A DNA stretch of 32,322 nt from an uncultured Prevotellaceae bacterium. Its GTDB lineage: Bacteria > Bacteroidota > Bacteroidia > Bacteroidales > Bacteroidaceae. The stretch lies in assembly GCA_946415365.1 (NCBI GenBank), contig CAMKSE010000031.1:1-32322 (forward strand), read 5' to 3'. Both the position numbers and the translations under genes were made by a program. Below are positions 15,774 through 23,647 of the stretch, one piece after another (positions within the stretch are counted from its first letter, which is position 1; each line of letters begins with the position of its first letter). The notes under the pieces are model-generated. The model worked only from the letters and a program-made list of their open reading frames with translations, had not been told where the DNA came from and did not search any database.

Positions 15774-17234
15774 ATGGGAGATAACAATGAATTTGTCCGT
15801 CAGGTGGCCGAACAGAAATATGAGTTCGGCTTCACGACTGACGTCCATACGGAAATCATTGAGAAAGGTCTGAACGAGGACGTCGTACGGCTGATCTCTT
15901 CCAAGAAGGGTGAGCCGGAGTGGATGCTCGACTTCCGCCTGAAGGCCTTCCGCTATTGGCAGGAGCAGACGGAGCCTAAATGGGGGCATGTGCATGTGCC
16001 TGAGATCGACTATCAGGCCATCTCCTATTACGCTGACCCTACGGCGAAGAAAAAGAGTCAGGCGTCAGGAGACGGGAGTCAGAAGATCGACCCTCAGCTT
16101 GAAAAGACCTTCGATAAACTAGGCATTCCTCTGGAGGAGCGTCTCGCGCTTTCTGGCAACACGGCTGTTGATGCCATCATGGACTCTGTTAGCGTGAAGA
16201 CCACTTTTAAAGAAAAACTGCGTGAGAAGGGCGTCATCTTCTGCTCCATCGGCGAGGCTATTAAGGAGCATGGCGACTTGGTGCGTCAGTACTTAGGCAC
16301 CGTCGTACCCTATAAGGATAATTTCTTTGCTGCTCTTAATTCGGCTGTGTTCTCCGACGGCTCCTTTGTCTATATCCCCAAGGGCGTGCGCTGTCCGATG
16401 GAACTGAGCAGCTATTTCCGTATCAATGCCCGCAACACGGGTCAGTTTGAACGCACGCTCATCATTGCCGACGACGATGCCTACGTCTCCTATCTCGAGG
16501 GCTGTACGGCTCCGATGCGCGACGAGAACCAACTGCACGCCGCCATCGTGGAAATCATCGTGATGAATCGTGCGGAAGTAAAGTACTCCACCGTCCAGAA
16601 CTGGTACCCTGGCGATGAGAACGGCAAGGGTGGCGTGTTGAACCTCGTGACGAAGCGTGGCGATCTGCGCGGCGTGGACTCCAAACTCTCCTGGACACAG
16701 GTCGAGACGGGTTCTGCCATCACGTGGAAATACCCCTCCTGTATCCTGAGAGGCGACAATTCCCAGGCGGAATTCTATTCAGTGGCCGTCACCAACAACT
16801 ATCAGGAGGCAGACACGGGCACGAAGATGATCCATATCGGCAAGAACACGAAGAGCACCATTATCTCTAAGGGTATCTCGGCTGGTCATAGCCAGAACAG
16901 TTATCGTGGTCTGGTTCGTGCGGCATCAACCGCTGATAATGCCCGCAACTACTCCTCGTGCGACTCGCTGCTCTTAGGCTCGGACTGTGGTGCGCATACT
17001 TTCCCTTATATGGATGTGCACAACGACACCGCTATCTTCGAGCACGAGGCTACCACCTCGAAGATCTCCGAAGACCAGCTCTTCTACTGCAACCAGCGTG
17101 GCATCCCAACGGAGCAGGCCGTCGGCCTCATCGTCAACGGCTATGCCAAGGAGGTGCTCCAGAAATTGCCGATGGAATTTGCCGTCGAGGCTCAGAAACT
17201 CCTCTCCGTATCCCTCGAGGGCACGGTAGGCTAA
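15774..17234 (+). CDS. sufB: Fe-S cluster assembly scaffold SufB
   Basis: The 486-residue protein is SufB, the scaffold subunit of the SufBCD complex that assembles Fe-S clusters. Typical blocks are visible: GVIFCSIGEAIKEHGDLV, FVYIPKGVRCPMELSSYFRI, EGCTAPMRDENQLHAAIVEI, WYPGDENGKGGVLNLVTKRG and GSDCGAHTFPYMDV. The ATG at 15774 is preferred over an in-frame TTG at 15759 because GAGG lies 9 bp upstream and the TTG overlaps the stop of the previous gene. Residues KKKSQASGDGSQK (16056-16083) are encoded by four AGTCAGG-type heptads and look like an insertion after the N-terminal domain. sufC is displaced by a permease gene. Confidence 0.96.
   Translation: MGDNNEFVRQVAEQKYEFGFTTDVHTEIIEKGLNEDVVRLISSKKGEPEWMLDFRLKAFRYWQEQTEPKWGHVHVPEIDYQAISYYADPTAKKKSQASGDGSQKIDPQLEKTFDKLGIPLEERLALSGNTAVDAIMDSVSVKTTFKEKLREKGVIFCSIGEAIKEHGDLVRQYLGTVVPYKDNFFAALNSAVFSDGSFVYIPKGVRCPMELSSYFRINARNTGQFERTLIIADDDAYVSYLEGCTAPMRDENQLHAAIVEIIVMNRAEVKYSTVQNWYPGDENGKGGVLNLVTKRGDLRGVDSKLSWTQVETGSAITWKYPSCILRGDNSQAEFYSVAVTNNYQEADTGTKMIHIGKNTKSTIISKGISAGHSQNSYRGLVRAASTADNARNYSSCDSLLLGSDCGAHTFPYMDVHNDTAIFEHEATTSKISEDQLFYCNQRGIPTEQAVGLIVNGYAKEVLQKLPMEFAVEAQKLLSVSLEGTVG
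16056..16083 (+). repeat. AGTCAGG heptads inside sufB
   Basis: Four 7-bp units (AGTCAGG, CGTCAGG, AGACGGG, AGTCAGA) lie in frame within sufB. A matching set lies in sufD at 19690. Confidence 0.75.
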
Positions 17235-17242
17235 TCACAATT

Positions 17243-17270
17243 TTCAATCTTCAATCTTCAATCTTCAATG
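17243..17270 (+). repeat. TTCAATC heptads ending in the permease start codon
   Basis: Four exact 7-bp units lie at 17243, 17250, 17257 and 17264. The last is TTCAATG, whose ATG (17268-17270) is the start codon of the permease. Confidence 0.85.
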
Positions 17271-18575
17271 TTAGAGAAACTATTTGGATTTGATTCCTCC
17301 AAAATGACCTTACGCAAGGAGGTGATAGGTGGCATTACCACCTTTTTGACGATGGCCTACATCTTAGCCGTCAACCCCAGTATCCTCTCAGCGACTGGTA
17401 TGGATGCTGGTGCCGTGTTTACCACCACGTGTATCTCAGCTGTGGTAGCCACCCTGGTGATGGCGCTCTATGCCAAGTTGCCTTTTGCCCTGGCTCCCGG
17501 CATGGGACTGAATGCCTTCTTTGCCTTTACTGTCGTACTGACCATGGGCTATTCGTGGCAGTTTGCGCTCACCGCCGTCATGATAGAAGGACTCATCTTC
17601 ATCCTGCTGACCGTTACAGGTCTGCGCCAGCATATTGTCAACGCCATCCCTCTGGTGATGCGCCGCGCCATCAGTCCTGGCATCGGACTCTTCATCGCCT
17701 TCGTAGGACTGAAGGGTGCTGGCATTGTCACCTCGTCGGAATCCACGTTCATCACCCTGGGTAATCTGCACAACCCCGCTGTGCTGCTGAGTATCTTTGG
17801 CATTATACTGACGGCAGTCCTCTTGGTAAGGGGCGTGACGGGCGCATTGCTCATTGGCATCCTGACGACCACCGTCGTAGGTATTCCCCTGGGTATTACC
17901 AATTTTACGGGTATCTTGTCGACGCCCCCATCCATCAGCCCCATCTTTTGGCAGTTTGAGTGGCACAATATCCTCACGGTGGACATGGTGGTGGTGGTAC
18001 TCACATTCCTGTTTATCGATATGTTCGACACCATCGGCACCCTCATTGGTGTATCCAACCGTGCAGGCATGGTGGATGAGGACGGCAACGTGAAGAACCT
18101 GAATCAGGCCTTCATGGCTGATGCCATCGGCACCACGTTAGGTGCCGTGCTGGGTACATCGACGGTAACGACTTACGTTGAGAGTGCCTCTGGCGTGAAT
18201 GTGGGCGGACGCTCAGGTCTGACCAGTTTCACTACCGCCGTCTGTTTTGCTGTGGCATTGCTCTTCGCGCCGCTGTTCCTGGCCATTCCCGAACAGGCCA
18301 CGGCGGCGGCACTGATATTGGTGGGTGTGATGATGATGTACGACATCCGCAAGGTTGATTTCTCCAATTATGTGACGGCTATCCCTTGTTTTATCTGCAT
18401 CGTGCTCATGCCGCTTACCTATAGCATCTCCGACGGCATCCTCATGGGTGTGATCTCCTATGTGCTGATCCACCTGCTGTCAGGCACGTTTAAAGACAAG
18501 GATGCGCGCAACAACATGAACTGGGGCACTATCCTGTTAGCCGTACTGTTCATCTGCCGCTACGCATTCTTGTAA
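17268..18575 (+). CDS. NCS2/AzgA-type purine permease
   Basis: The 435-residue membrane protein has about 12-14 hydrophobic segments and the AzgA-type signatures EVIGGITTFLTMAYILAVNP, APGMGLNAFFAF and VTTYVESASGVNVGGRSGLT. Members import guanine, hypoxanthine or adenine with protons. It sits between sufB and sufC, which are normally adjacent, and is flanked on both sides by TTCAATY heptads. Its start codon is part of the upstream heptad array and no Shine-Dalgarno is visible. The substrate within the purines cannot be told from sequence. Confidence 0.93.
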   Translation: MLEKLFGFDSSKMTLRKEVIGGITTFLTMAYILAVNPSILSATGMDAGAVFTTTCISAVVATLVMALYAKLPFALAPGMGLNAFFAFTVVLTMGYSWQFALTAVMIEGLIFILLTVTGLRQHIVNAIPLVMRRAISPGIGLFIAFVGLKGAGIVTSSESTFITLGNLHNPAVLLSIFGIILTAVLLVRGVTGALLIGILTTTVVGIPLGITNFTGILSTPPSISPIFWQFEWHNILTVDMVVVVLTFLFIDMFDTIGTLIGVSNRAGMVDEDGNVKNLNQAFMADAIGTTLGAVLGTSTVTTYVESASGVNVGGRSGLTSFTTAVCFAVALLFAPLFLAIPEQATAAALILVGVMMMYDIRKVDFSNYVTAIPCFICIVLMPLTYSISDGILMGVISYVLIHLLSGTFKDKDARNNMNWGTILLAVLFICRYAFL

Positions 18576-18580
18576 TAATG

Positions 18581-18629
18581 TTCAATTTTCAATCTTCAAT
18601 CTTCAATTTTCAATGTTCAATCTTCAAAG
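18581..18629 (+). repeat. TTCAATY heptads before sufC
   Basis: Seven consecutive 7-bp units fill 18581-18629 without a gap (TTCAATT, TTCAATC, TTCAATC, TTCAATT, TTCAATG, TTCAATC, TTCAAAG). The sufC ATG follows at 18630. Confidence 0.88.
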
Positions 18630-19385
18630 ATGTTAGAAGTCAAAAACTTACATGCCAGGATTGGCGATAAAGAGATATTAAAAGGCATCGACCTCGTGAT
18701 CAACGACGGTGAGACGCATGCCATTATGGGACCTAACGGATCAGGTAAAAGTACGCTGAGTGCCGTGCTCGTGGGCAATCCGCTCTATGAGGTCACAGAG
18801 GGTGAGGCTTGGTTCAATGGCAAAAACCTGTTGGAGATGAAGCCTGAGGACAGGGCCCATGAGGGATTGTTCCTTTCGTTCCAGTATCCTGTGGAGATTC
18901 CTGGTGTCTCGATGACCAACTTCATGAAGGCCGCCATCAACGAGAAGCGCAAGTACCAGGGTCTGGAGCCGATGAATGCCGCCGAGTTCCTGAAGCTGCA
19001 GCGCGAAAAGCGGAAGATTGTCGAGCTCGACTCGAAACTCGCCAACCGCTCTGTGAACGAAGGCTTCAGCGGTGGTGAGAAGAAGCGCAATGAGATCTTC
19101 CAGATGGCGATGCTGGAGCCGAAGCTGAGTATCCTCGACGAGACGGACTCCGGCCTCGATGTCGATGCGATGCGCATCGTGGCTGAGGGTGTCAACAAGC
19201 TTCAGACACCTGAGACCTCCTGCATCGTCATCACCCACTACGATCGTCTGCTGGAGATGATCCGTCCGCAGTACGTCCACGTACTCTATAAAGGCCGTAT
19301 CGTGAAGACGGGCGGTCCTGAACTCGCCACGCAGATTCAGGAGCACGGCTACGACTGGATAAAGGAAGAGATCGGAGAGGAATAA
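18630..19385 (+). CDS. sufC: Fe-S assembly ATPase SufC
   Basis: The 251-residue ABC-type ATPase has Walker A GPNGSGKST, the Q loop in FLSFQYPVEIPGVSMTNF (typical of SufC), signature FSGGEKKRNEI and Walker B LSILDETDSGLDVDA. It powers the SufBC2D scaffold in the cytoplasm. The stop codon overlaps the sufD start (TAATG), so the two are translationally coupled. Confidence 0.97.
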   Translation: MLEVKNLHARIGDKEILKGIDLVINDGETHAIMGPNGSGKSTLSAVLVGNPLYEVTEGEAWFNGKNLLEMKPEDRAHEGLFLSFQYPVEIPGVSMTNFMKAAINEKRKYQGLEPMNAAEFLKLQREKRKIVELDSKLANRSVNEGFSGGEKKRNEIFQMAMLEPKLSILDETDSGLDVDAMRIVAEGVNKLQTPETSCIVITHYDRLLEMIRPQYVHVLYKGRIVKTGGPELATQIQEHGYDWIKEEIGEE

Positions 19386-20764
19386 TGAACGCTGAACATC
19401 AATATATAGAACTCTACGAGCAGGCACGGGAGATGATTTTCTCTCATGCCCCTGAGGCGATGAATGCCGTTCGCGACGAGGCTTTTGAGGACTTCCGCAG
19501 ACAGGGCTTCCCGTCGAAAAAGGTCGAACGCTATAAATATACCGATCTCCAAAAACTCTTCGCCCCCGACTATGGCGTCAATCTGAATCGCCTCGAAATA
19601 CCCGTAGACCCCTACCAGGCTTTCCGTTGCGATGTGCCCAATCTGAGTACAAGTCTCTATTTCGTGGTGAATGATGCTTTTTATAAAGGAGTCAGGAGTC
19701 AGGTGTCGGGAGTCCTGTACGGACAAGGAAATTTGCCTGACGGTGTTATCGTGAGTTCCTTGCGAGAAAATCCCCATTTCATCGAGAAATATTACGCTAA
19801 GTTGGCGAAGACTGACGAGGACGCCGTGACAGCCCTCAACACGATGCTGGCTCAGGACGGACTGTTGGTCTATGTGCCCAGGAACGTCAAGGTCGATCGC
19901 GCCATCCAAGTCATCAACATCCTCAAGGCCACACCTCAGAATGCCCAGCGTCAGGTGCCCGACCTGATGGTCAACCGTCGCGTACTCATCATCCTCGAAG
20001 AGGGTGCAGAAATAAAGATGCTCTTCTGCGACCATGCCGCTGACGATCGTCATTTCCTCGCCACACAGGTCATTGAGGCCTATGTAGGAGAGAACGCCTC
20101 ACTCGACCTCTATTGTCTTGAGGAGACCCATTATAAGAATGTGCGCCTGAGCAATGTCTATATCGACCAGCAGGCCAACAGCCGTGTGAACCACAACGTC
20201 ATCACCCTCCACAACGGCGTCACCCGCAACCGTCTCGACCTCACCTTCAGCGGCGAGGGAGCCGAGTGTGGCTGTTATGGCTGTGTGATTGCCGACAAGC
20301 AGCAGCATGTCGACAACAACACCCTCATTGTTCACCGTGCGCCCCACTGCACCTCGAACGAACTCTATAAGTACGTGCTCGACGACAAGGCCGTTGGCGC
20401 CTTTGCGGGCCGTGTGCTGGTGGAACACGGTGCCCAGAAGACCGCCTCGCAGATGACCAACCAGAACCTGACGGCCACCCGCGAGGCCCGTATGTACACC
20501 CAGCCCATGCTCGAGATCTATGCCGATGACGTGAAGTGCGCCCACGGATCTACCGTTGGCCAGCTCAACGATGCCGCTCTTTTCTATATGCGTCAGCGAG
20601 GCATATCCCTTGAGGAAGCCAAGCTGCTCCTGCAGAACGCCTTCATCAACGAGGTCATCGACCACATGCGACTCACGCCCCTCCGCGACCGTCTCCACCA
20701 TCTCGTGGAGAAGCGCTTCCGTGGCGAGCTCAACAAATGCGAAGGTTGCAAACTCTGTAAATAG
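19385..20764 (+). CDS. sufD: Fe-S assembly scaffold SufD
   Basis: The 459-residue protein is SufD, the SufB paralogue in the SufBC2D complex. Conserved pieces are FRRQGFPSKKVERYKYTDL, YVPRNVKVDRAIQVINIL, HAADDRHFLATQVIEAYVGE and KCAHGSTVGQLNDAALFYMRQRGI. The C-terminus ends CEGCKLCK, a short cysteine cluster. Residues near 100-111 (KGVRSQVSGVLYG, 19690-19717) are encoded by AGTCAGG heptads and fall where family members vary. A SufS desulfurase gene, which often follows sufD in this phylum, is not present; the next gene is a DUF4421 protein 8 bp on. Confidence 0.95.
   Translation: MNAEHQYIELYEQAREMIFSHAPEAMNAVRDEAFEDFRRQGFPSKKVERYKYTDLQKLFAPDYGVNLNRLEIPVDPYQAFRCDVPNLSTSLYFVVNDAFYKGVRSQVSGVLYGQGNLPDGVIVSSLRENPHFIEKYYAKLAKTDEDAVTALNTMLAQDGLLVYVPRNVKVDRAIQVINILKATPQNAQRQVPDLMVNRRVLIILEEGAEIKMLFCDHAADDRHFLATQVIEAYVGENASLDLYCLEETHYKNVRLSNVYIDQQANSRVNHNVITLHNGVTRNRLDLTFSGEGAECGCYGCVIADKQQHVDNNTLIVHRAPHCTSNELYKYVLDDKAVGAFAGRVLVEHGAQKTASQMTNQNLTATREARMYTQPMLEIYADDVKCAHGSTVGQLNDAALFYMRQRGISLEEAKLLLQNAFINEVIDHMRLTPLRDRLHHLVEKRFRGELNKCEGCKLCK
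19690..19717 (+). repeat. AGTCAGG heptads inside sufD
   Basis: AGTCAGG, AGTCAGG, TGTCGGG and AGTCCTG run head to tail at exact 7-bp spacing inside coding sequence, in the same codon phase as the set in sufB. Confidence 0.75.
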
Positions 20765-20772
20765 GATCACAG

Positions 20773-21957
20773 ATGAAAGGAAGAATCATCATCTGCTGCC
20801 TGCTATGCACACTGAAGATATCGGCGCAGTCCGATAGCACCGTGTCCATCATGGACAGGTTCCATCAGCTGCAACAGTATCTCGACAACAAAGCCAAGTC
20901 GAAGGTCGATCCCAGCTATATCGAAGTGCCCGACAAGCCTTGGCGGGTGATCCTGCGCTATAAGGAGAACGGCGTTGACGTGGACTACAAGCACAGTGCC
21001 GACTTTCCTGATACCCATGAGCGCATCGAATGGCAGCTCTGCTTCGAGCCGCCCGTAGCATCCTCCATCGGCTTCTGGGTGGGCTATCGCGGATTGGGAT
21101 TCTCCTTTGCCAAGTCACTCACCAAGAATGCCGGCCGCTACTACTCCTTCAGCAGCACAGGCGCCAAGTACGGCATTAACTTCCGCCTGAGGCGGTTCCA
21201 GACGAAAGACGCCAATTTCTCCGCAGCAGCCTACAAGGACGGGCAGATGGACGGTGAGCCCTACGACACGGCATTCAGCATGCCCAGCCCCGTATGGATC
21301 CGCTCTGTCTATGTCAACGGCTACTACGTCTTCAACGGCCGCCGCTACTCTCAGGCAGCCGCCTACAACCAGTCGGTCATCCAGCGCCGCTCCGCAGGCT
21401 CCCTCCTGTTAGGCGCCACGTGGTACCAGTCCTCCTTCGACTATGGTGACATCGCTAACGGCTTTTTCATGATCTTCGGCGACGGCACCAGCTGCATCAA
21501 GGTCCACCAGGCCAACCTCGGTATCGGCTATGGCTACAACTGGGTACCCCTGCGCGGCCTCGTCGTCAACGCGATGGCCATGCCAACCATCAGCGTCTAT
21601 AACCGTGTGAAGGTCTACAATTACGACTTCAACTACTATCTGGGCCCTGAGGATCCAGTCGACGATTATGGCGAATGGGACAAGGAGACCAAGCTCTGGG
21701 CCAACGGGAAGAAAGACAAGCCCCTGACCATGCTCAAACAAGGCGACGATGACATCTATTATGGGGATGAAGCCTCAGAGACCAGCTACAGTGCCCTGCA
21801 GCTCAACCTCGACCTGCGCCTCGGCATAGCCTACAACTGGAGCGACTATTTCATCGGCCTTCAGGCGCAGTACAACAATTTCATCTACAAGAAAGACCAG
21901 ACCAAAATCAACATCTTCGACGCATACGCCCGAATCGCCTTTGGCGTGAGACTGTAG
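20773..21957 (+). CDS. DUF4421 family outer-membrane-type protein
   Basis: The 394-residue protein has a signal peptide (MKGRIIICCLLCTLKISAQ). The mature part opens with DPSYIEVPDKPWRVILRYKE (split in the family as DPxYIEVP and PWRVxLRYKEN) and is rich in alternating aromatic beta strands, such as GYRGLGFSF, GLQAQYNNFIY and AYARIAFGVRL. It ends on a Leu after aromatic strands, as outer-membrane beta-barrels do. The family is conserved in Bacteroidales and its function is unknown. It begins 8 bp after sufD and may be read from the suf transcript. A hairpin at 21972 follows. Confidence 0.85.
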   Translation: MKGRIIICCLLCTLKISAQSDSTVSIMDRFHQLQQYLDNKAKSKVDPSYIEVPDKPWRVILRYKENGVDVDYKHSADFPDTHERIEWQLCFEPPVASSIGFWVGYRGLGFSFAKSLTKNAGRYYSFSSTGAKYGINFRLRRFQTKDANFSAAAYKDGQMDGEPYDTAFSMPSPVWIRSVYVNGYYVFNGRRYSQAAAYNQSVIQRRSAGSLLLGATWYQSSFDYGDIANGFFMIFGDGTSCIKVHQANLGIGYGYNWVPLRGLVVNAMAMPTISVYNRVKVYNYDFNYYLGPEDPVDDYGEWDKETKLWANGKKDKPLTMLKQGDDDIYYGDEASETSYSALQLNLDLRLGIAYNWSDYFIGLQAQYNNFIYKKDQTKINIFDAYARIAFGVRL

Positions 21958-21971
21958 ATTCGACAATAGTA

Positions 21972-22006
21972 AGGAGGGCTGACAGTTAGAGACTGCCAGT
22001 CCTCCT
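21972..22006. terminator. Hairpin terminator between convergent genes
   Basis: AGGAGGGCTGACAG (21972-21985) pairs with CTGCCAGTCCTCCT (21993-22006) with one G-U pair and one A-C mismatch, loop TTAGAGA. It lies just after the DUF4421 gene and before the end of the convergent smalltalk-type gene, so it may serve both strands. Confidence 0.55.
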
Positions 22007-22028
22007 CTCTCGTTAGTTACTGTTCGCT

Positions 22029-22139
22029 CTAGAACGGCCCCCTACCCATGCAGCTCGTCGTGGTGAGAGCTGTGAGGAACGCTGTGAGCGCGGCTACTAT
22101 GACCTTCACCGCCAGCTCAATCATACGCTTCTTCGTCAT
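22029..22139 (-). CDS. Smalltalk-type 36-residue peptide
   Basis: The short ORF reads MTKKRMIELAVKVIVAALTA and then FLTALTTTSCMGRGPF. It has a basic start, one membrane helix and an SC near its C-terminal end. Peptides of this form (about 30-36 residues, KK at the start, an A/T/V-rich helix, TSC or similar) are annotated in Bacteroidales as smalltalk protein, typically beside HU-like DNA-binding genes, which is exactly the arrangement here (HU-like gene 54 bp upstream). The function is unknown. TTSC resembles a lipobox but lies at the far end of the helix, so lipidation is uncertain. The start lies one base after the heptad array. Confidence 0.7.
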   Translation of the reverse strand: MTKKRMIELAVKVIVAALTAFLTALTTTSCMGRGPF

Positions 22140-22140
22140 C

Positions 22141-22189
22141 GTCAATTTTCAATCTTCAATTTTCAATTTTCAATCTTCAATCTTCAATT
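22141..22189 (-). repeat. ATTGAAR heptads before the smalltalk gene
   Basis: Seven 7-bp units of TTCAATY type (plus strand) fill the spacer between the HU-like stop and the smalltalk start. On the coding strand they read ATTGAAR, the opposite orientation to the arrays before the permease and sufC. Confidence 0.85.
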
Positions 22190-22193
22190 TGAC

Positions 22194-22982
22194 TTAGTCG
22201 TTCTCACCAGTGTCATCGTCACTCTTGGTAAAGGTCTTCGAGGCAGCCTCGCTGCTCTGACCGTTCTTGATGGCGATGGCCTTCACGGTAGCCGTGTTGC
22301 TCAGGGTGAACGCCTCACTGTAGAGCGAACTCTCAGCCGTAGGCGTCGAGCCGTCGGTGGTGTAGCGGATCTCTGCACCCTGCTCAGCCTGGATGCTCAC
22401 CGAGGTGGTCTCGGTAAACGGGGTCGTTCCGCTGATCTGCGGAGCACTCACAGTCTGTGACTGACTGCCGCCCTGCTCGCCGCTCTGACTGCCGGAGCCT
22501 GAACTGCTGTCGTTTCCGCCTCCGTTGGACGGAGAGGTCGGACGGCTCTCGGCCTTCTCGCGCTTCAAGTCCTCGGCCCACATGAAGGTAGCCTTTGCCA
22601 GCACTTCCTTGGAGTTCAGGCCTGCCTCGTCGCCCTGGTCAGGCAGGAAGCGGATGTGCAAGCCCTTGAACGAGCTCTTGGGGTTGAACTTGTCGATGCT
22701 CACGGCACCGCCCTTCTTGTTCTCTGCCATCAGGTAGAAGGTGCCCAGTCCCTCCAACTTGATCTTCTTCGACTCCAGCAGCATCTCCACGATGCAAGCC
22801 TCTGCCTTGGTCAGCACTCCCTCAACCACGTCCTGAGTGTAGACCGAACCGTGATCGGCAATGTGGCGCGCCAGCTTACGGGTGTTCAGCGTCTCGGTGT
22901 GAACGATACGACCGAAGTACTTGCCATAGGCCGCGTTGTTCGCGTTCTTGTTCTGATAAACGTCATAAATGATTTTAGACAT
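22194..22982 (-). CDS. HU-like DNA-binding protein fused to a chitobiase-like domain
   Basis: The 262-residue protein starts with an HU/IHF-like fold at about 1-125 (TRKLARHIADHGSVYTQDVV; KKIKLEGLGTFYLMAENKKGG; FKGLHIRFLPD), the variant common in Bacteroidales. A Ser/Gly/Gln-rich linker covers about 145-180. Residues 180-255 form a chitobiase/beta-hexosaminidase C-terminal-like domain (IRYTTDGSTPTAESSLYSEA, VKAIAIKNGQSSEA). The end is acidic (KSDDDTGEND). No signal peptide is present, so this usually extracellular-type domain appears to act inside the cell. A promoter box lies at 23103, giving a leader of about 110 nt. The smalltalk-type gene follows. Confidence 0.88.
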   Translation of the reverse strand: MSKIIYDVYQNKNANNAAYGKYFGRIVHTETLNTRKLARHIADHGSVYTQDVVEGVLTKAEACIVEMLLESKKIKLEGLGTFYLMAENKKGGAVSIDKFNPKSSFKGLHIRFLPDQGDEAGLNSKEVLAKATFMWAEDLKREKAESRPTSPSNGGGNDSSSGSGSQSGEQGGSQSQTVSAPQISGTTPFTETTSVSIQAEQGAEIRYTTDGSTPTAESSLYSEAFTLSNTATVKAIAIKNGQSSEAASKTFTKSDDDTGEND

Positions 22983-23102
22983 AACTTAAATGATTTTGAT
23001 TGTCCGATTTAAGCCTTGTCCTTTGTTCGTTTTCCTGGTTCTTAGAAGCTACTCCACCGATTCGAAATTCGCGACTTTTTCATCGGTTTTGCATCTTCGA
23101 TG

Positions 23103-23110
23103 CAAAGGTA
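23103..23110 (-). promoter_or_regulatory. -7 box for the HU-like gene
   Basis: TACCTTTG on the minus strand matches TAnnTTTG. It lies 121 bp before the ATG at 22982. The DNA from here to 23381 carries no gene that can be supported. Confidence 0.55.
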
Positions 23111-23381
23111 CGACATTTTTCTGAATTATGCAAATTTTTGGCCAACTTTTTTTCAAAAAAACGAAAAAAATGCTTTCGCGCGGCAAGTCCTATTCTCACA
23201 GGGAGAGAGCCGCAACATCTCTCCATTTTATCAGTAAGCAGACTTCTGCTGCGCTCGTCATTCTTTCTCTGCAATTTCCGGTATACGTTTATGGTACGCT
23301 ATCCCCCGTTTTGTACCACAACTATTCAAGTATTGACTTCGTCGATATTTTCAGCATTCGGCATAGTCCAAGTAAACTTGG

Positions 23382-23647
23382 CACTCTGCTCTCATTTATT
23401 CAAATATTCATCTATTCAATTATGACAAGAAGGTTTTAACCTTACTGCCATAATAAATTATATTAATATTATATATATTATAATATATATAATATTAATA
23501 TAATTCTAAAATCAAATTTGTACCTATCTCCCCTTCATCCCCATCGGATAGGGCTGGCGAAGTCAGCCCCACCCCGAACCATTCATTTTCAAAAACCTTC
23601 CTGTCATAATTGAATACTTGAATAGATGAATAAATGAGTGCAGAGTG
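23382..23647. repeat. Inverted repeat of TATTCA octamers
   Basis: The left arm (23382-23437) begins CACTCTGCTCTCATTTATTC, continues as octamers TTTATTCA, AATATTCA, TCTATTCA and ATTATGAC, and ends AAGAAGGTTTT. The right arm (23592-23647) is its inverse with small changes (octamer order TTTATTCA, TCTATTCA, AGTATTCA, ATTATGAC). Between them lies a perfect 50-bp palindrome. A third, direct copy of the octamer part lies at 31542-31580. Confidence 0.75.
23456..23505. repeat. Perfect 50-bp AT palindrome
   Basis: The 25 bases from 23456 (AATTATATTAATATTATATA and five more) are exactly mirrored as reverse complement to 23505. It is pure A/T with no spacer, and could extrude as a cruciform. It sits near the middle of the inverted repeat at 23382-23647. 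Confidence 0.9.

Noticed and set aside
16987..17293. Overlapping alternative-frame ORFs at the end of sufB
   Set aside because: They lie wholly or largely within the conserved sufB frame, and one extends into the heptad array.
23000..23439. Plus-strand ORFs between the HU-like promoter and the palindrome
   Set aside because: They read through the HU promoter and the TATTCA repeat arm and show no domain or ribosome-binding site.
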